From assembly GCA_001600055.1 (NCBI GenBank), contig BCIV01000010.1, positions 186,001-250,000 of the forward strand: DNA of 64,000 bases, read 5' to 3'. Positions 44,214 to 56,126 of this stretch are shown here, piece after piece. A model generated the notes under the pieces. That model saw only the letters and a list, made by a program, of their open reading frames with translations, was not told where the DNA came from and did not search any database. Origin of the DNA: Filobasidium wieringae. Taxonomy: Eukaryota; Basidiomycota; Tremellomycetes; Filobasidiales; Filobasidiaceae. Within the stretch, counting starts at the first letter, position 1; every line of letters starts with the position of its first letter. The position numbers were made by a program, and so were the translations under genes.

Positions 44214-44775
44214 ATGGTGAGCAGACGCTTATCTGTGCGGTATAACGGCTAGGGCCAAGATCAAAATCTAGAGAACCGTCGATACAAGAAACAAGGACAA
44301 AACAACACAGATTAGAACGGCTCGTTGAGGACTCGCCAATCCATGAACACTGCATGAAGAGGGTAGCGAAGAGAAGACGGAACGTTTCCATGATCAGACA
44401 CGACAAGCTATTCAAATCAAGATCCTTCACCCCTAGCCAAATACCGCACAGCAAACGCTTGCAAGACTTTGCTGACGCGATGACCGCCCTTTTTTAGCCT
44501 TCCCAAAAGACTTTCAAGGTTAAGCAGAAGTTGGCCAAGGCTGCCAGGCAGAACCGACCCATTCCCCAGTGGTTCCGGTACGTCTACACTATCTTGGATC
44601 TTAGTGCTCAACTCGTGCTGACCATCTTTGAACTATCAGTCTCAAGACCGACAGTATGTGGTCTTCGGCAAGCATTACTGATAATGTACCTAACTAATCC
44701 TCTCCGCCTTCAACAGCTACCATCCAGTACAACGCCAAGAGGAGGCACTGGAGGCGAACTAAGCTCAACCTCTAA
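44214..44775 (+). CDS. RPL39: 60S ribosomal protein eL39
   Basis: Four exons (44214-44216, 44498-44577, 44640-44653, 44717-44775) sum to 156 nt and give exactly 51 residues, the invariant family length. Exon 1 is the bare ATG. Exon 2 encodes PSQKTFKVKQKLAKAARQNR then PIPQWF, exon 3 is only 14 nt (RLKTD), and exon 4 encodes TTIQYNAKRRHWRRTKLNL. eL39 lines the exit tunnel of the large subunit. The first intron is 281 nt, long for this window, and its 3' end carries a clear GCTGACGC branch and a CCCTTTTTTAG tract. The gene is too fragmented to be seen as one open frame, but the reconstruction is unambiguous. Confidence 0.95.
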
Positions 44776-45346
44776 GCGTCCTCTCTTGGACGCGAAGGGG
44801 TCTTGTGGAGCTTCTTTTTTGGAAGACTTGGACACCCTTTATCACACCATTTATTCTATTCTCCCAATCCCCTACCAATATTTCCTCATCGCGTTTATTG
44901 AAGAGCATCAATTGGCTACCCCTATGAGCTTTGCAAGAATCGGCTGAATCCCTATGGAGCAGGAAGAGATGGGACAGGAGACGTAGACTAGATGGGCGGA
45001 TGGAGGGAACCGGATTTTTGAAGGAGATGTTCCACGGACGAGCAGGATGAAGGGGATGACGTTGGATATATGATTTGGTCCAAACCGACTTGTACCGACT
45101 CCTGGTGCAGAGTCTCACTCAGGCTAGCAGCCGGCACCCGTATGGAGAGATAAGAGCATTTCTTCTGCGCAATACATATACCGCGATCGTTGTGTGTTTT
45201 GGTTAGTCACATCCTCGCGTGACATGACAGATCGTAAGGACTTCGAGCGATTGCTATGCCAAATATTGATTTTGAAGTGTTACAACAAGGTTACTCTAAG
45301 ATGTGAGCCGAAGGTACACACACTGAGAGCGCTATAACTATCCAGT
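44776..45346. other. Convergent intergenic between RPL39 and TPR
   Basis: 3' UTR territory of two convergent genes. A frame open on the minus strand (44765-45118) has no recognisable domain and partly overlaps RPL39. Confidence 0.4.
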
Positions 45347-48300
45347 TCAGGAAGGCGGTGGTCCTCCACTCCCCTGCTCTGGCCCATCCAATTTAGGTCG
45401 CTTTGTACCGTCCTGACTTTGCGTCGCATTGCCGTGATTTTCTGAAGCTCTTCTCTTCTGCCCTGCATTGGAGGCAAAGCCTTGTTCGACCGCTGAAATA
45501 CAATCGCTGGGAGATAAGTAATGGTAGACAAGCAATGAGTGCGATTAACTTGCTTAGCACTTACTTGCCAAAATAGATTGAGCAGTCAACCCGGTTCCAT
45601 TCGCAATGCCTCCTCTGCCCCGACCTCGCCCTGTTCCTCTTGCGGCTCCTCTAGGCGCGTTTCCTCCTCTGACAGCAGTGCCCCTGCCTCCTCGAGCACC
45701 TCTACCGGATGCCGCCGCACCAGCGATACTGGTACCAGCGGGCTTTATATCGATCGCGTCGTCCGTTGATACAGCCGTTCCGCCGCTTTCGCCCTTGATC
45801 GAAAGTCCAGTTGATGGCACAGGAGCAGCGACGTTCGGGATACTTTGCGCTGCAACTTTCTGACGTAACTCTGCCAAGTCTTTCTTGTACTTGTCCGTCA
45901 TGCTAGCTTTTACCGCAGCCTTTGCTGCTTTCTCTTCGGCAGCTCTCAATTGCGTCGTCAAACTCTCTACCTGCTTGCGAGCCTCATCTCGTTCTTCCGT
46001 TAGAGCTTTGGTCGTGGCCGCATTTTCATCGCTAGCCGGTTGACCCGCTGTCGGGTTCGCTTTGGCTTTTTCTATAGCGGCCTTGAGCTCCTCTTCCAAA
46101 CGAGCCTTTTCTGCGGTAGCCGCTTGTGCTGAAGCAAGAGCCTTATCCCTTTCCGATCGCAATACCGCAACGATCTCGTCGATAGATACAGTGAGATCAG
46201 ATGGTCCATCTTTCGATGATATATTGTACTCCTGCTGCAGCTTCTCGATGTGCGTTTTGGCTTCACGCCATTGCTTGTTTTCTTGCTGCAACTTTTTCTA
46301 TTGTTGGATGGACCGAACATCAATCGAGATTGCGCGATCGACTTGAAAGCAGACGAACTTACATTGGTAGTATTCACTTTAAGTACACCTTCCTCGTACC
46401 TCTTCGACTGCGCTGTTTTGTACTCGTCAAACTCCGCTTGCAGATTATCCAGAGGAATCTTAGGCGTGGCGGCCTCCGCTCCGCCGGTATCTGCCTTATT
46501 ATCGACGACGTTGGTTTCATCCGAGACTGGGGCAGTTTGCGCTGCAGTTTGAGTCTGTGCGTGCAATTGAGCCTTCGCGTGCGAGATCTCCTGCTCCAAG
46601 ACCTCGATCCTGGTAGATAGTCGCTTGGCTTCTTCTTCCGCATCAATCTGAAGGTAAATTGAATCTGAGTTACGTTTTATTTCCAGATCGTGACGTGTAG
46701 ACCTACAGCTCGGGTTGTGATTGATGAGAGGGCGAGGGCATGTTGGGCCTTGAGGTTTTCCTTTCCAAGAGAAATCCTTACAGAATCAACTTAGTGTTCC
46801 AGGCTTCTCAAACAGTAAACTCACTAGGTCTTTCTCCATATCCGAGTTCACCGCTTGGGCAGTTTCCGCTTGAGTCTGTGTTGCTGTCGGTTTTTGCGAA
46901 GCGTTGACAGCCTCGTCGTGCGCGACACGAACTGCGCTTAACTCCTTCTCCAGCTCCGATATACGTTCCTTAGCCAAGTCGAGAGAACTCTGCAAAGCTT
47001 TAGCTGCGTCTTCTGATATCGCGGATCCAGATTGTGCGGTTTCGGAAGGAACAGCCTGGCCCATCTTGGCGATTTCCGCTTCTCTCTCCTCCAGGCTGCG
47101 TTTCGTAACTGCAAGTTCCCGGCTGTTGTCCTCGACCTCTTTCACTTTCAATGTCGCTTCCTGCCTGGCAGCGCTGACATCGTTTTCTAAAGTCTGACTC
47201 TGCGCTTTGAGAGTGTCGATCTGACTCTGAAGATCGGCGATAGCCTTAGTATGCTGGTCTTTCGTATCTGCTATCTGCGCCAAGAGCTCCTTGGTGCGCC
47301 TCTGGTATTTCAGACCGATGTTGAGCTTTCCTTGAGCGTCGGTTTGTGCAGCTTTCACATCGCTCTCCAGTTTCGCAACCTGTTCGTCTCGTTCGGCCTT
47401 GACAGCAATCAAGTTTGATTCCAGCTCCTCGATCCTGTTTTTCATCTCGGGCGATTTCTGCGAGGTCAGAAGCGTTTGATAAGCCGTTCGCTGATCAGCC
47501 AGATTGTTTCGAGCGGTTTCCAAGTCTTCCCTAAGCGAAGTGATTGCAATTTCAATTTCCCGCTTAGCGTTCTGTGCAACCAACAGTTCCTGCTCATGAA
47601 GGAGCCTGCGACTGGCAAGCTCCCGCGAAAGCTCGGCCTTTTCCTGGAACAACTTGTTGGCACTTTCCACTGAGATCTGCTCGTTCGCCAAAAGCATTTC
47701 TTTCTGTGCGTTGGATCCATCGAGCAGGCTCTGTAACTGGAATTTTTGTTGCTTCAAAGCGTCTTCCTCCTCGAGCAATCGTCGCATTTCGGTCCTCAAG
47801 TTCAAGATCTCGGCTTCGCGTATGGTGATGGTGTGCAGGTGGGTGTTCAAGTCCGACTTCTCTTGCTCCATGCGTTGAGTCAATGCAAGATTTTGGTTCT
47901 GTTCGTGTCTCAAGGATGCCAATGCCGAAGCTGTTCTCTCCCTCTCTACATCCACCTCTAGCGTTTTCTCTTCCGTTCTGGCCTGCAGTTGTTTGATTTC
48001 CGATTGGAAGGACTCCCTATGCTTGTCGAACTCCTGCTGGATACCTTTTAAAGCGCTGCGCACAACATCGTCCTGTGCCTGAACTGGATCGGATGTTTCG
48101 ATGCCGTTGGCAATCCTGTCTACAATCTCACTTGAAAGACCCATCATTCGACCCTGAACTAAAAGTCGACTAAACATGTCCCTTTCCTTCACAGCCATAT
48201 CCAGCTGCAATTTTGCGTTTGTGATCTGACCTCGTAAAGCTGCTACAGTACCCGTGAGACTCTCGATAGCCTGTGCCGCACTTTCCAGATCGCTGTCGTT

Positions 48301-50280
48301 CGCGTCCGCGCCGTGCGAAGAAGTCTTCTCCTCCAACTTTCTCCCCAACTCCCGGGAAATCCTTAAGAGCTTCTTGTTCTGTTCCAATAGGTGAGGAAGC
48401 TTTTTGAACGCAGTCAAATTGTTTGTGATGACCGCGTCGATATCGGAGATCTCAGGATGGGTAGCGTCGACCGGATCGAAGGCCTCGTATGCTAATGCCG
48501 GATCATCTCTGATCGCCACTTCCCGAGTCAGGACTCTCACTTGCAGACCAAGATCGGCTAACTGCGTCCTTTGAGATTGGTTGTCTTTCTGAGCGTTGCT
48601 GAAGCTCGCCTTGACGTCACTCAGTTCAACGGCCAGTGATTCTTTTGCCTGCATAGTAACAGCAAGATTCTGCCCCAGCTGTTCAACTTTTTCCTTCAGC
48701 TCATGACGTTCCGTTTCTTTCTGTTCGAACACGGGTTGCTATGACATCCAACTTTCGAATAAGCTGCAAGAAAGCAACGGCACGGAGGGAACGACTCACC
48801 TTTTCCTCCAGATCTCGCAGTACGCTTCTGCAGAGACTCTCTAGCCTAGCATTCTCGGCCTTCAACTTACCACTTTCCGCCTGAAGTCGGACGACTTCTG
48901 TGAGAATCTGTTTAGACGCTCTGTTGCTAGCGATTGGCGATTCGGGACCACCGAAATGAGCGGCCAAGTTGGCAGCCGTATCAATCCCGATTATACCTGA
49001 ACTACCCATTTTATCCGCCTGAGTTAACAGCTCAACGTTCCTCGCCATCTCAGCAAGCTCTTTCTTCGTTTCCTCCTGAGCCTCTCTCCACTCTTCAATC
49101 TCGTCTTCGTACTCTTCGATCCTCTTTCTGTGAGCTTCTTGTGACTCCCTAAATGCTTCTTCTAAGCCTTCAACAGCCTCTCTGTCTTCTCGGCTACGAG
49201 CTTCCAACTGGTCGATCCGGTTTTGAAGAGCCGTAGCATCCGATCGGAAATCAGAAGTTTTCTTCTGTAGCTTGTTCTGTAGCTGAGCGATTTCTGACTG
49301 AGCGGCGTTCAGAACATCCAAATTTTGCTGATATTGTCGAGACAATTGATCGCGACTGATTTCAGCTTGAGATTTTGCTTGGGATTCTCGATCTCTGTCA
49401 GAAAGGGTCTGCTGGAGCTCCGTATAATGGCTTGAACGGTAAGAGGCGAATTCTGCCTCTTTATCGACCAAAGCCTTAGAATATAGAGCGGCTTCTTGAC
49501 GTGCAGTGTCTAGAGCGGATGTGAGGATCTTTTGTTGATGCTGAAAATCAAAACGGATCAGCCAGATGTAGAAGACCTCCTACACGCACGATGGAAAACT
49601 CACCTCCATCTTGTTCCTAGCATAAATAGCTTCGCTGCGCTCCACATCGAGCTGGCGTATTTGCCTACCATCGCTTTCTGAGCTCTCCCTGTACTTCCTT
49701 ACCAGATCTGATATACGAATTTTCTAGCAAGTCATTGGCTGAGGCACAGCGTTGGAACTGACCGTCATCTGTACGACTTTTCTGCTTCAATTGTAAAAGA
49801 TCCTGTTGAACCTCGTCCTTTTCTCTTTCCAAGATCTAGCTCGTCAAGCGAATTAACGACTAAATGAGGCCCGTTAGATACAATAGAACGTACCCTTATG
49901 CGAGTCTCATAATCGCGAACGTTTGATGAGATGGTCGCAAACGTCAATTGGGTACTATTGTTTGCTTCTTGGAGTTGATCATTCGTGGTAGCTACATGTG
50001 AGAAGCAATCAGTATTAAGGCTGTATCAATGGCATTCCTTCTTCATAGCCGACACCGTAGCTTCCTATATAGGCGAGGATGTCGGAAGAGGCGACAAGTA
50101 TGACTTACCGAGCTCATCCCTTTCTGCTTGCAACTTGGCCTTCTCCTCGCCTTCACGCTTGACGTCTGCCTCTAATTGCTTCAATCTATCATTGAGCTCC
50201 TGGTATGCTTGTTCTTGAGCCACCGTCTCCAGGATTGAATCTGCGATTCGAGTGTCGCTACCAGCTTCGATTCCAGCCAT
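45347..50280 (-). CDS. Nuclear-basket coiled-coil protein, Tpr/Mlp1 type
   Basis: A multi-exon gene for about 1,500 residues, nearly all heptad coiled coil. The start at 50280 gives MAGIEAGSDTRIADSILETV; the preceding in-frame codons run back to a TGA, which supports this start. The diagnostic region is in the long exon 46786-48732: LGLQVRVLTREVAIRD, then a segment with ITNNLTAFKKLPHLLEQNKK and LLRISRELGRKLEEK, matching the Tpr/Mlp core (SxxLVxFRNIxELQxQNxxLLxxLRELG). The N-terminal part includes LESLCRSVLRDLEEK. The C-terminus becomes Ala/Gly/Arg-rich (ASGRGARGGRGTAVRGG) and ends GPEQGSGGPPPS, after a basic KRRASEN/GTKRPKL probable nuclear localisation signal. Tpr/Mlp proteins form the nuclear-pore basket filaments and act in mRNA quality control and spindle-checkpoint anchoring. 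At least eight introns are visible in the N-terminal third. Confidence 0.88.
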
Positions 50281-50671
50281 GGCTCGGATTTTCCGACGAG
50301 GTCTACGAAATCGTCAAGCAGAATAGGTGGTCTTAGAACTACTTGCGCATTGAGCAGGAAGACAAGCGGAATGCTTCTTGATTTCTCCAGACGCCTCGAC
50401 CGCTTTAGCAGGAAGACGGGGTGGTTTCGAGGATCGGTAAAGAGTAGAAACGGTGCGTCCAGAACTCTGGACCGGTTTGTCCAAATCGTGTGAGCTCTTC
50501 GATAGCTTCGATTCAAGTTTGGCAAGATAGAATTGGATGGTCACGAATCGTCATGTAGGGCATCCCGTGCATGGTGACCGGCGTTGACGGACATTTGGTT
50601 GTTAAGAAGTCCGCCAGCGATGAATCAGAAAGGACATAGGTAATCAATTGTCGTCAGGTCATCTAGCCAAG
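50281..50671. other. Intergenic, TPR promoter / CCT3 3' region
   Basis: About 390 nt between two minus-strand genes. Open frames reach into it from both sides but are not conserved, so it is probably the TPR 5' UTR and promoter. Confidence 0.4.
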
Positions 50672-52858
50672 CTACATTTCGGGCATCATGTCGCCGTCTC
50701 CTTCTCCACCCATGGTCTGAACACCACCTCCACCGCCTTCCTCAGGTCCTATAGCGGGTAAATCTTTTGTGAGCTGCGGTCAAGGTGTAAATTACGCGTT
50801 GACACTTACGCTTTGCGCTGACGATATCATCAACCCGTAAGAGCAACTTGGCGGACTGTAGAATACGAGGAATGATTTAGGGATGGTGACTACAGGCCCT
50901 CTGAAGCTTCACTTACCTCGATGGCGGTTTTCAAAGTCTGAATCTTGACAGCAGCAGACTCCAGCAGTCCATACTCCCTCATGTCAACCACTTTACCGGT
51001 CTCACCATCGACGCCGAAGTAGTTTTCGCCGTTTGCGTGCTTAGCCTACCATTCAAGCTGACCTGTTAGACCCTGTTTGATTTGTGGCATTCATACAAAG
51101 CAAGAACGTACCCTCAAATCAGTCAAGACCCTAATCGCGTTTCCTCCGCAGTTCTGAACCAAGGTCCTAGGAATGACCTCAAGAGCATCAGCAACAGCCC
51201 TGAATGGGGCCCCCGCGACTCCCTCCATAGCCTTGCCCTTCTTGGACAGGGCGACGCTGATGGCCATCTCGGTTGCTCCACCTCCAGGAGCCAGCGATGG
51301 GTTGAACACAACGTTCCTTGCAACGGACATGGCATCGGCCAGGTTACGGTCAATCTCGCTGAGGATATCCTTCGAAGGTCCTCGGAGAAGAATGGTACAA
51401 GCCTTGGGGGACTTGCACTCAGTGAGGAAGGTGAAGTATCTGCTCGAATTTCATCAGCTCGCTCGTATTGTTGATCTATGCGCCTGCACCTACTCGTCGC
51501 CCAACTTCTCAATGTGGAACAAACCGCAATCCGTTCCTACGTCAGACTCCCTCAGATCTTCTACCCTGTTGACGATCGTGGCACCAACAGCCCTGGCAAT
51601 CCTGTTGTTATCTGACTTCCTGACTCTTCGGATGGCAGTAATAGGAGGATCGGCCTTGAGCAGGTAGTGCTGAGCAAGATCCGATACACCCTTCTCGGTG
51701 AAGACAACATCAGGCTTGAATTCGATGATTTTGTTACAGAGCGACTTGATCTGTTCCTCCTCGATCTGAAGGTATCGGTTCCAGTCTTCTTCCCTTGAGA
51801 CCTCAATATTAGTCTGGGACTCTCCCTTTTTGTACTCCATAGGGCAATCGAGCAGAATGACTCGGGGATTTTGGATCCTTCGCCTCATTTTAGGATGAGT
51901 GACATCCTTGTTGACCATGACTCCATTCAGGACCTTTGAATCTTCAATCTCTCCACCGGGAATCTTTTCAACTCGGGCATATCGCTTGAGATCAACGGTC
52001 TTGACTCCGCCCTGCTCAGAAGAGGTCTCGCCCTCAGCGGTCTCTGCTACAGTCCTGACTGCTTTAAGCGCAAGGGAACACATGAGGTCGGACCATCTTG
52101 ACGAAAACTTGGTTCCGATGGACGTCTTGATCAAGGCGAGCATTTCCTTCTCTGACGAGATATCTACAGGTACGGAAATAGATTCGATGGTTTGAAGAGC
52201 GCAATCAAGTACGCTTGAGAAGGCTTTGATGATGACGACAGGGTGGATGTTTCGCTCAAGGAGGGGAAGGGAATGAGCAAGGATTTCCCCAGCTGTTGGT
52301 ACCACAAATTTAGTAAAATGTGTATCACGAACATGTCATGAATTAGCTTACCAAGGATGATGACACTCGTTGTTCCATCTCCAACCTCCTCGTCTTGCGT
52401 TCTCGAAAGCTCGATCATAGATTTAGCGGCAGGATGAGCGACATCGATTTCCCTCAGGATGGCATGTCCATCGTTCGTCAATCTGGAAACCCGTTATCGG
52501 CATCGTTCAGTTCATATATTGCACAGCATTGGTTGCTTTGAACCGATTGACTGACAAGATTCCGCCCATAGGATCCAAAATCATCTTCAACATCGCCTTT
52601 GGTCCAAGACATGTACGGATCACATCCGCTACCGTCTGTTTGAGGCGAGGGTCAGCTCTGTTGTTAGATCTCGATAACGTAGCTTGATACTGACCTTGGC
52701 AGCCATGATGTTAGCAGACTGCGCTTTTCGGCCGGTCTGTCGTTCCGGACCAGTGTCTGTCACAATAAGAGGTCAGAAATGCATTTGCAAAAGCTTATTT
52801 TAGATATGACAGAGGAGGTGATGACTTACTCATTACCATAACATTTGGTTGAGCCATT
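50672..52858 (-). CDS. CCT3: CCT/TRiC chaperonin gamma subunit
   Basis: About seven to eight exons encode roughly 555 residues. The start at 52858 gives MAQPNVMVMN and, after an intron, TDTGPERQTGRKAQSANIMA. The chaperonin ATP site is seen in GPKAMLKMILDPMGGI, LLTNDGHAILREIDVAHPAA and DEEVGDGTTSVIIL. The apical and intermediate domains follow (NPRVILLDCPMEYKKGESQT, FTEKGVSDLAQHYLLKADPP, TDCGLFHIEKLGDE), then ACTILLRGPSKDILSEIDR, SLAPGGGATEM and NYFGVDGETGKVVDM. The end is GGEGDGDMMPEM. The Cys-containing LLDCPMEYKKGESQT stretch is characteristic of the gamma subunit. It is one of eight subunits of the cytosolic ring that folds actin and tubulin. The gene shares a 278-nt divergent promoter with SF3A2. 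Confidence 0.96.
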
Positions 52859-53136
52859 TTTGTCTGATATTCTATCTAGTTCTATCAGAGATCTGATTTG
52901 CGAAGGAAAGGAAAGGCTTGTGCTGAACGAGATCCTTGTGATTGAGGTCGAAATATCAACTTCGAGCATGAACAACACGCGTGAACCTGACATCTACCTT
53001 CAAACTCATCATGGCTGAAATGTCAGGGTAATCAATCATCTAGTCCTGAAGGCCATGAAGGGTCGTTATAGCTAGTTGCGTACTCAATTCAAGTCGACAT
53101 CTGCATTGAACCACTTGGTCTGTCAACACATCAACA

Positions 53137-54361
53137 ATGTGTATGTGCTGATGTTATCCGCTCTTGTTCTCCGAACTGATCTAACCCTTATATCTTAGCT
53201 TATGATTTCCAAGTACGTTGTTATATGACGCAGTAAACATCTTCCGTTCGAACCAGATCTGAACTATATTATTGCCCTCCTCTGATAGAACCGAGTAGGA
53301 AGCAGACATGGAGGCGGAGGTGTTGGTAAGCATCCTGTTGTTGTTGTTAATATTGCTCAAATCGCTGATGAACCAAATCCCATCGACAGCTGGAGCTTCC
53401 GTAGGTTGACCAGAGAGTTACCATTATTGTCACTCGAGGCACTGGATGGCTGACATTCACCGATTTTCGGGAATACTAGGAAAGCAACGTTGACCGAAGA
53501 GAACGTCTGCGAAAGCTCGCTCTAGAGACCATCGATCTGGCAAAAGACCCATATATTTTGCGAACACATTTGGGAACCCTGGAATGTCGATTGTGTTTGA
53601 CGTTACATACCAATGAAGGTCAGTTGAACTTGGTCTGATGGTTCTAGGAGCGGAACATACAGCTTACGGAGTTGAATTGATGGTTCAGGATCCTACTTGG
53701 CTCACACTCAAGGAAAGAAGCATCAAACAAACTTGGCCAGACGAGCTGCAAAGGAGAACAAGGAGTATGTTGTGGAGTCTTTTTCCCCGCTCATCTGCGC
53801 TTCGACTAACGCATGATGACTGCTGTTTGCTGTTGTGGTCTTGTAGGCAACAGTTGATGATACAGCATCCCTTCGGAGGTGGCCCGGAAGGAATCGCAAA
53901 GAAGTGAGCACCATTGCTGACTAAATCATCTCAAACGAGACATTGACAGTATCGTCGCGCTTCAGGCAATTCATCAAAATCGGAAGACCAGGATACAAAG
54001 TGACAAAGATCCGTGACCCTCCTACCGCACGTCTTGGACTCTTGTTCCAAGTCATGCTCCCTGAGATCAAGGAAGGCGAACGACCTCGAAAACGATTTAT
54101 GAGTAGTTTCGAGCAGAACCGAGAGATAGTGAACCGATCGATTCAGTACCTTCTGGTTGCTGCTGAACCGTACGAGACGATTGCTTTCGCCATCCCAGCA
54201 AAGGAGTTGGTTACAGAGGAGGAGGATCCGGAATCAATCTGGGAGAATTGGGATCCTGATTCAAAGGTTAGTCAATCTGGCGATATAGAGAGGGATAGGA
54301 CTTCCATTTAACCACCATTCTTTGGCTATAGATATTCTCATGTCAGTTTCTCTTCCGATGA
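53137..54361 (+). CDS. Splicing factor 3a subunit 2 (SF3A2/Prp11)
   Basis: At least eight exons encode about 240 residues. Exon 1 is only ATGT (53137-53140), exon 2 is 14 nt (53199-53212) and exon 3 is 37 nt (53289-53325); together they give MSYDFQNRVGSRHGGGGV, the canonical N-terminus. ESNVDRRERLRKLALETIDL, KDPYILRTHLGTLECRLCLT and the matrin-type zinc finger (CRLC...HTQGKKH) follow. After further introns come FIKIGRPGYKVTKIRDPP, GLLFQVMLPEIKEGERPRKR, FMSSFEQNREIVNRSIQYLL and VAAEPYETIAFAIPAKEL. The last exon gives KIFSCQFLFR (TGA 54359-54361). It is a U2 snRNP component that helps bind the branch-site region. It lacks the Pro-rich tail of the metazoan protein, like other fungal forms. The reconstruction is secure despite the tiny exons. 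Confidence 0.93.
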
Positions 54362-54794
54362 TAGATGAACCTAACCAATTAGTCCCGCTGTTGTATTTGC
54401 ATCACGTCGATAATTACGAACACTATGTTTCGATACTTGCTTCATGTGTCACTGTAGCCGTCTCTTGAGAGAACGTTTTCGGCCTCTTGTCTGACCCAAC
54501 TGCAGGCCCCGCAGGGTTGCTGCATCACCTTGTCGCCCAGACACAAAGTAAACGACATGATCGAACTCGCTCGTTGATTTCTGCCGGAAAGCGCGACGAG
54601 TCTCGGCTCCGGTGTCGGGGCGGATCTTGGAACAGGGTTGACCGATGGGCAAAAAGTTGAACAGAAGCAACTATATTACACTATACCAGCAAGAACGAGA
54701 TCGATTGAACTTCGCCTTTACATCACACTCAAACACACAAGACTCCATAAAGCTCGACCTTGGTCAACGACAAAGGAAATCCAATCCCCGCATT
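54362..54794. other. Intergenic, MGE1 promoter
   Basis: No gene seen. The region leads to the MGE1 ATG at 54795. Confidence 0.4.
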
Positions 54795-55508
54795 ATGTTC
54801 TCCCTACGATCGATCGCTCGACCCGTCTCCTCTGCTACCTCCAGCAGGACCGTAGCTCGGACTGCTGCTCCCATTATCTCCCAGAGATGGAACAGTACCT
54901 CTTCGGACACGAAAGCAGAGGAAGTCAACAAGGCCGCCGATAAAGTCGAGAGCGCTGCTGAGGAGGTCACGAAGAAGGTTCAGGAATTGGAGGCTCAGGT
55001 CAAGGAGCTCAAGGTAAGACCCTTCATCTGCCGTTGCGTGTTGACCGAGGCTAATGTCTCGTAATTCCATTCCTAGTCCCAATTGACCTACGGCAAAGCA
55101 GACTTCATCAACCTGCAGCGAAGAAGCGAGACGGAGAAGGTCTCCGCACGGGACTTTGCCATTCAGGGTTTCGCTGCCGATCTCCTTGGGACCGTCGATA
55201 TCCTCACGACCGCCTTGAAATACGTTCCCCAACCCATCCCCGCTGAGAACACTGGTCTCACTGCTCTTTTCTCTGGAGTCCAAATGACTCGATCGGAATT
55301 GTTAAAGACTTTGGCTCGACACGGGGTTACGGAATTCGACCCTACTGGAGAGAAGTTTGACCCCAACGTCCACGAGGCCATGTTCCAGGCTCCTATTCCT
55401 GGAAAGGAACCCGGCTCCGTGTTGGAATGCCAGAAGACCGGATTCATGCTCAAGACCAGGTGTCTGCGACCAGCTCAGGTCGGTGTCGTTCAGGACACTA
55501 GCTCCTAA
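54795..55508 (+). CDS. MGE1: Mitochondrial GrpE nucleotide-exchange factor (Mge1)
   Basis: Two exons encode about 215 residues. The N-terminus is a typical presequence (MFSLRSIARPVSSATSSRTV, then RTAAPIISQRWNST). A long coiled-coil dimerisation helix follows (ADKVESAAEEVTKKVQELEA, QVKELK), interrupted by one intron at about 55014-55076. The second exon has the GrpE core: DFINLQRRSETEKVSARDFA, LLGTVDILTTALKYVP, HGVTEFDPTGEKFDPNVHEA and the beta-wing YxxxGRLLRPAxVGVx equivalent (TGFMLKTRCLRPAQVGVVQ). It ends DTSS. Mge1 releases ADP from mitochondrial Hsp70 (Ssc1/Ssq1) in protein import and Fe-S biogenesis. Its functional partner HscB/Jac1 is encoded about 38 kb to the left. Confidence 0.95.
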
Positions 55509-56126
55509 TCGCATCGGAGCATATTAGAACAAAAGGTCGGATCGAACCATATGCAATGGACAACAAGTAGATGAAGCGGGAATTTAGCTGGGACTGGAAG
55601 ATGAGAGACGATCTCTATATAATGTACCAGAAGACCATACCTTTCGAAACCGGAAAGGCATTTTGTATCAGTAATCGTTTTACGGCACACTTCCCACCTC
55701 CATAAGAGCAAGAAACCTCATGACAATATCACAAAGCATGAACGGCATTTCTAAGAATCTGGGCTCGATCGAATGCGCCGTAGCTAGTGGCTGGATCTAC
55801 CATGCAGGGTGCTCTTCAATCGACGACTTTACAGACCTATCGAACGCGACCTGCAGTAACGTTAATTCGATGAAACCTTTTTACGAAAGGCTCGCTGGAG
55901 CTTTGAAATGAACATCCCCGCAATTCTGCGCAAGCAAACCTTGTCGTTTTGGTCAAGCCAGCTGATCCATGAAGAGGCGAGCTATCAAGAGATAGTTCAA
56001 GGCATCGCTTTATCAAACAAGTAGCTCAGAACCGCATGGCGAGTGTACTGCTCAGAGAGTTGTAACGTTAAATTCATGCGATAACGATGATACGCCATAT
56101 AATGTATAACCCGTATGACCGCAAGA
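55509..56126. other. Convergent intergenic, MGE1 / uL6m
   Basis: 3' regions of two convergent genes. A 63-codon open frame at 55720-55911 has no recognisable features, and I see nothing else. Confidence 0.4.

Noticed and set aside
50181..50525. A second minus-strand frame over the TPR start (ESKLVATLESQIQSW)
   Set aside because: The MAGIEAGS frame continues into clear coiled coil (LNDRLKQLEADVKREGEE), and its preceding codons run back to a stop, so the other frame is a shadow.
53231..53250. A GTTCGAAC motif resembling a tRNA T-loop
   Set aside because: The flanking bases do not form a T stem, and no anticodon or acceptor arm can be paired; it lies inside SF3A2 intron 2.
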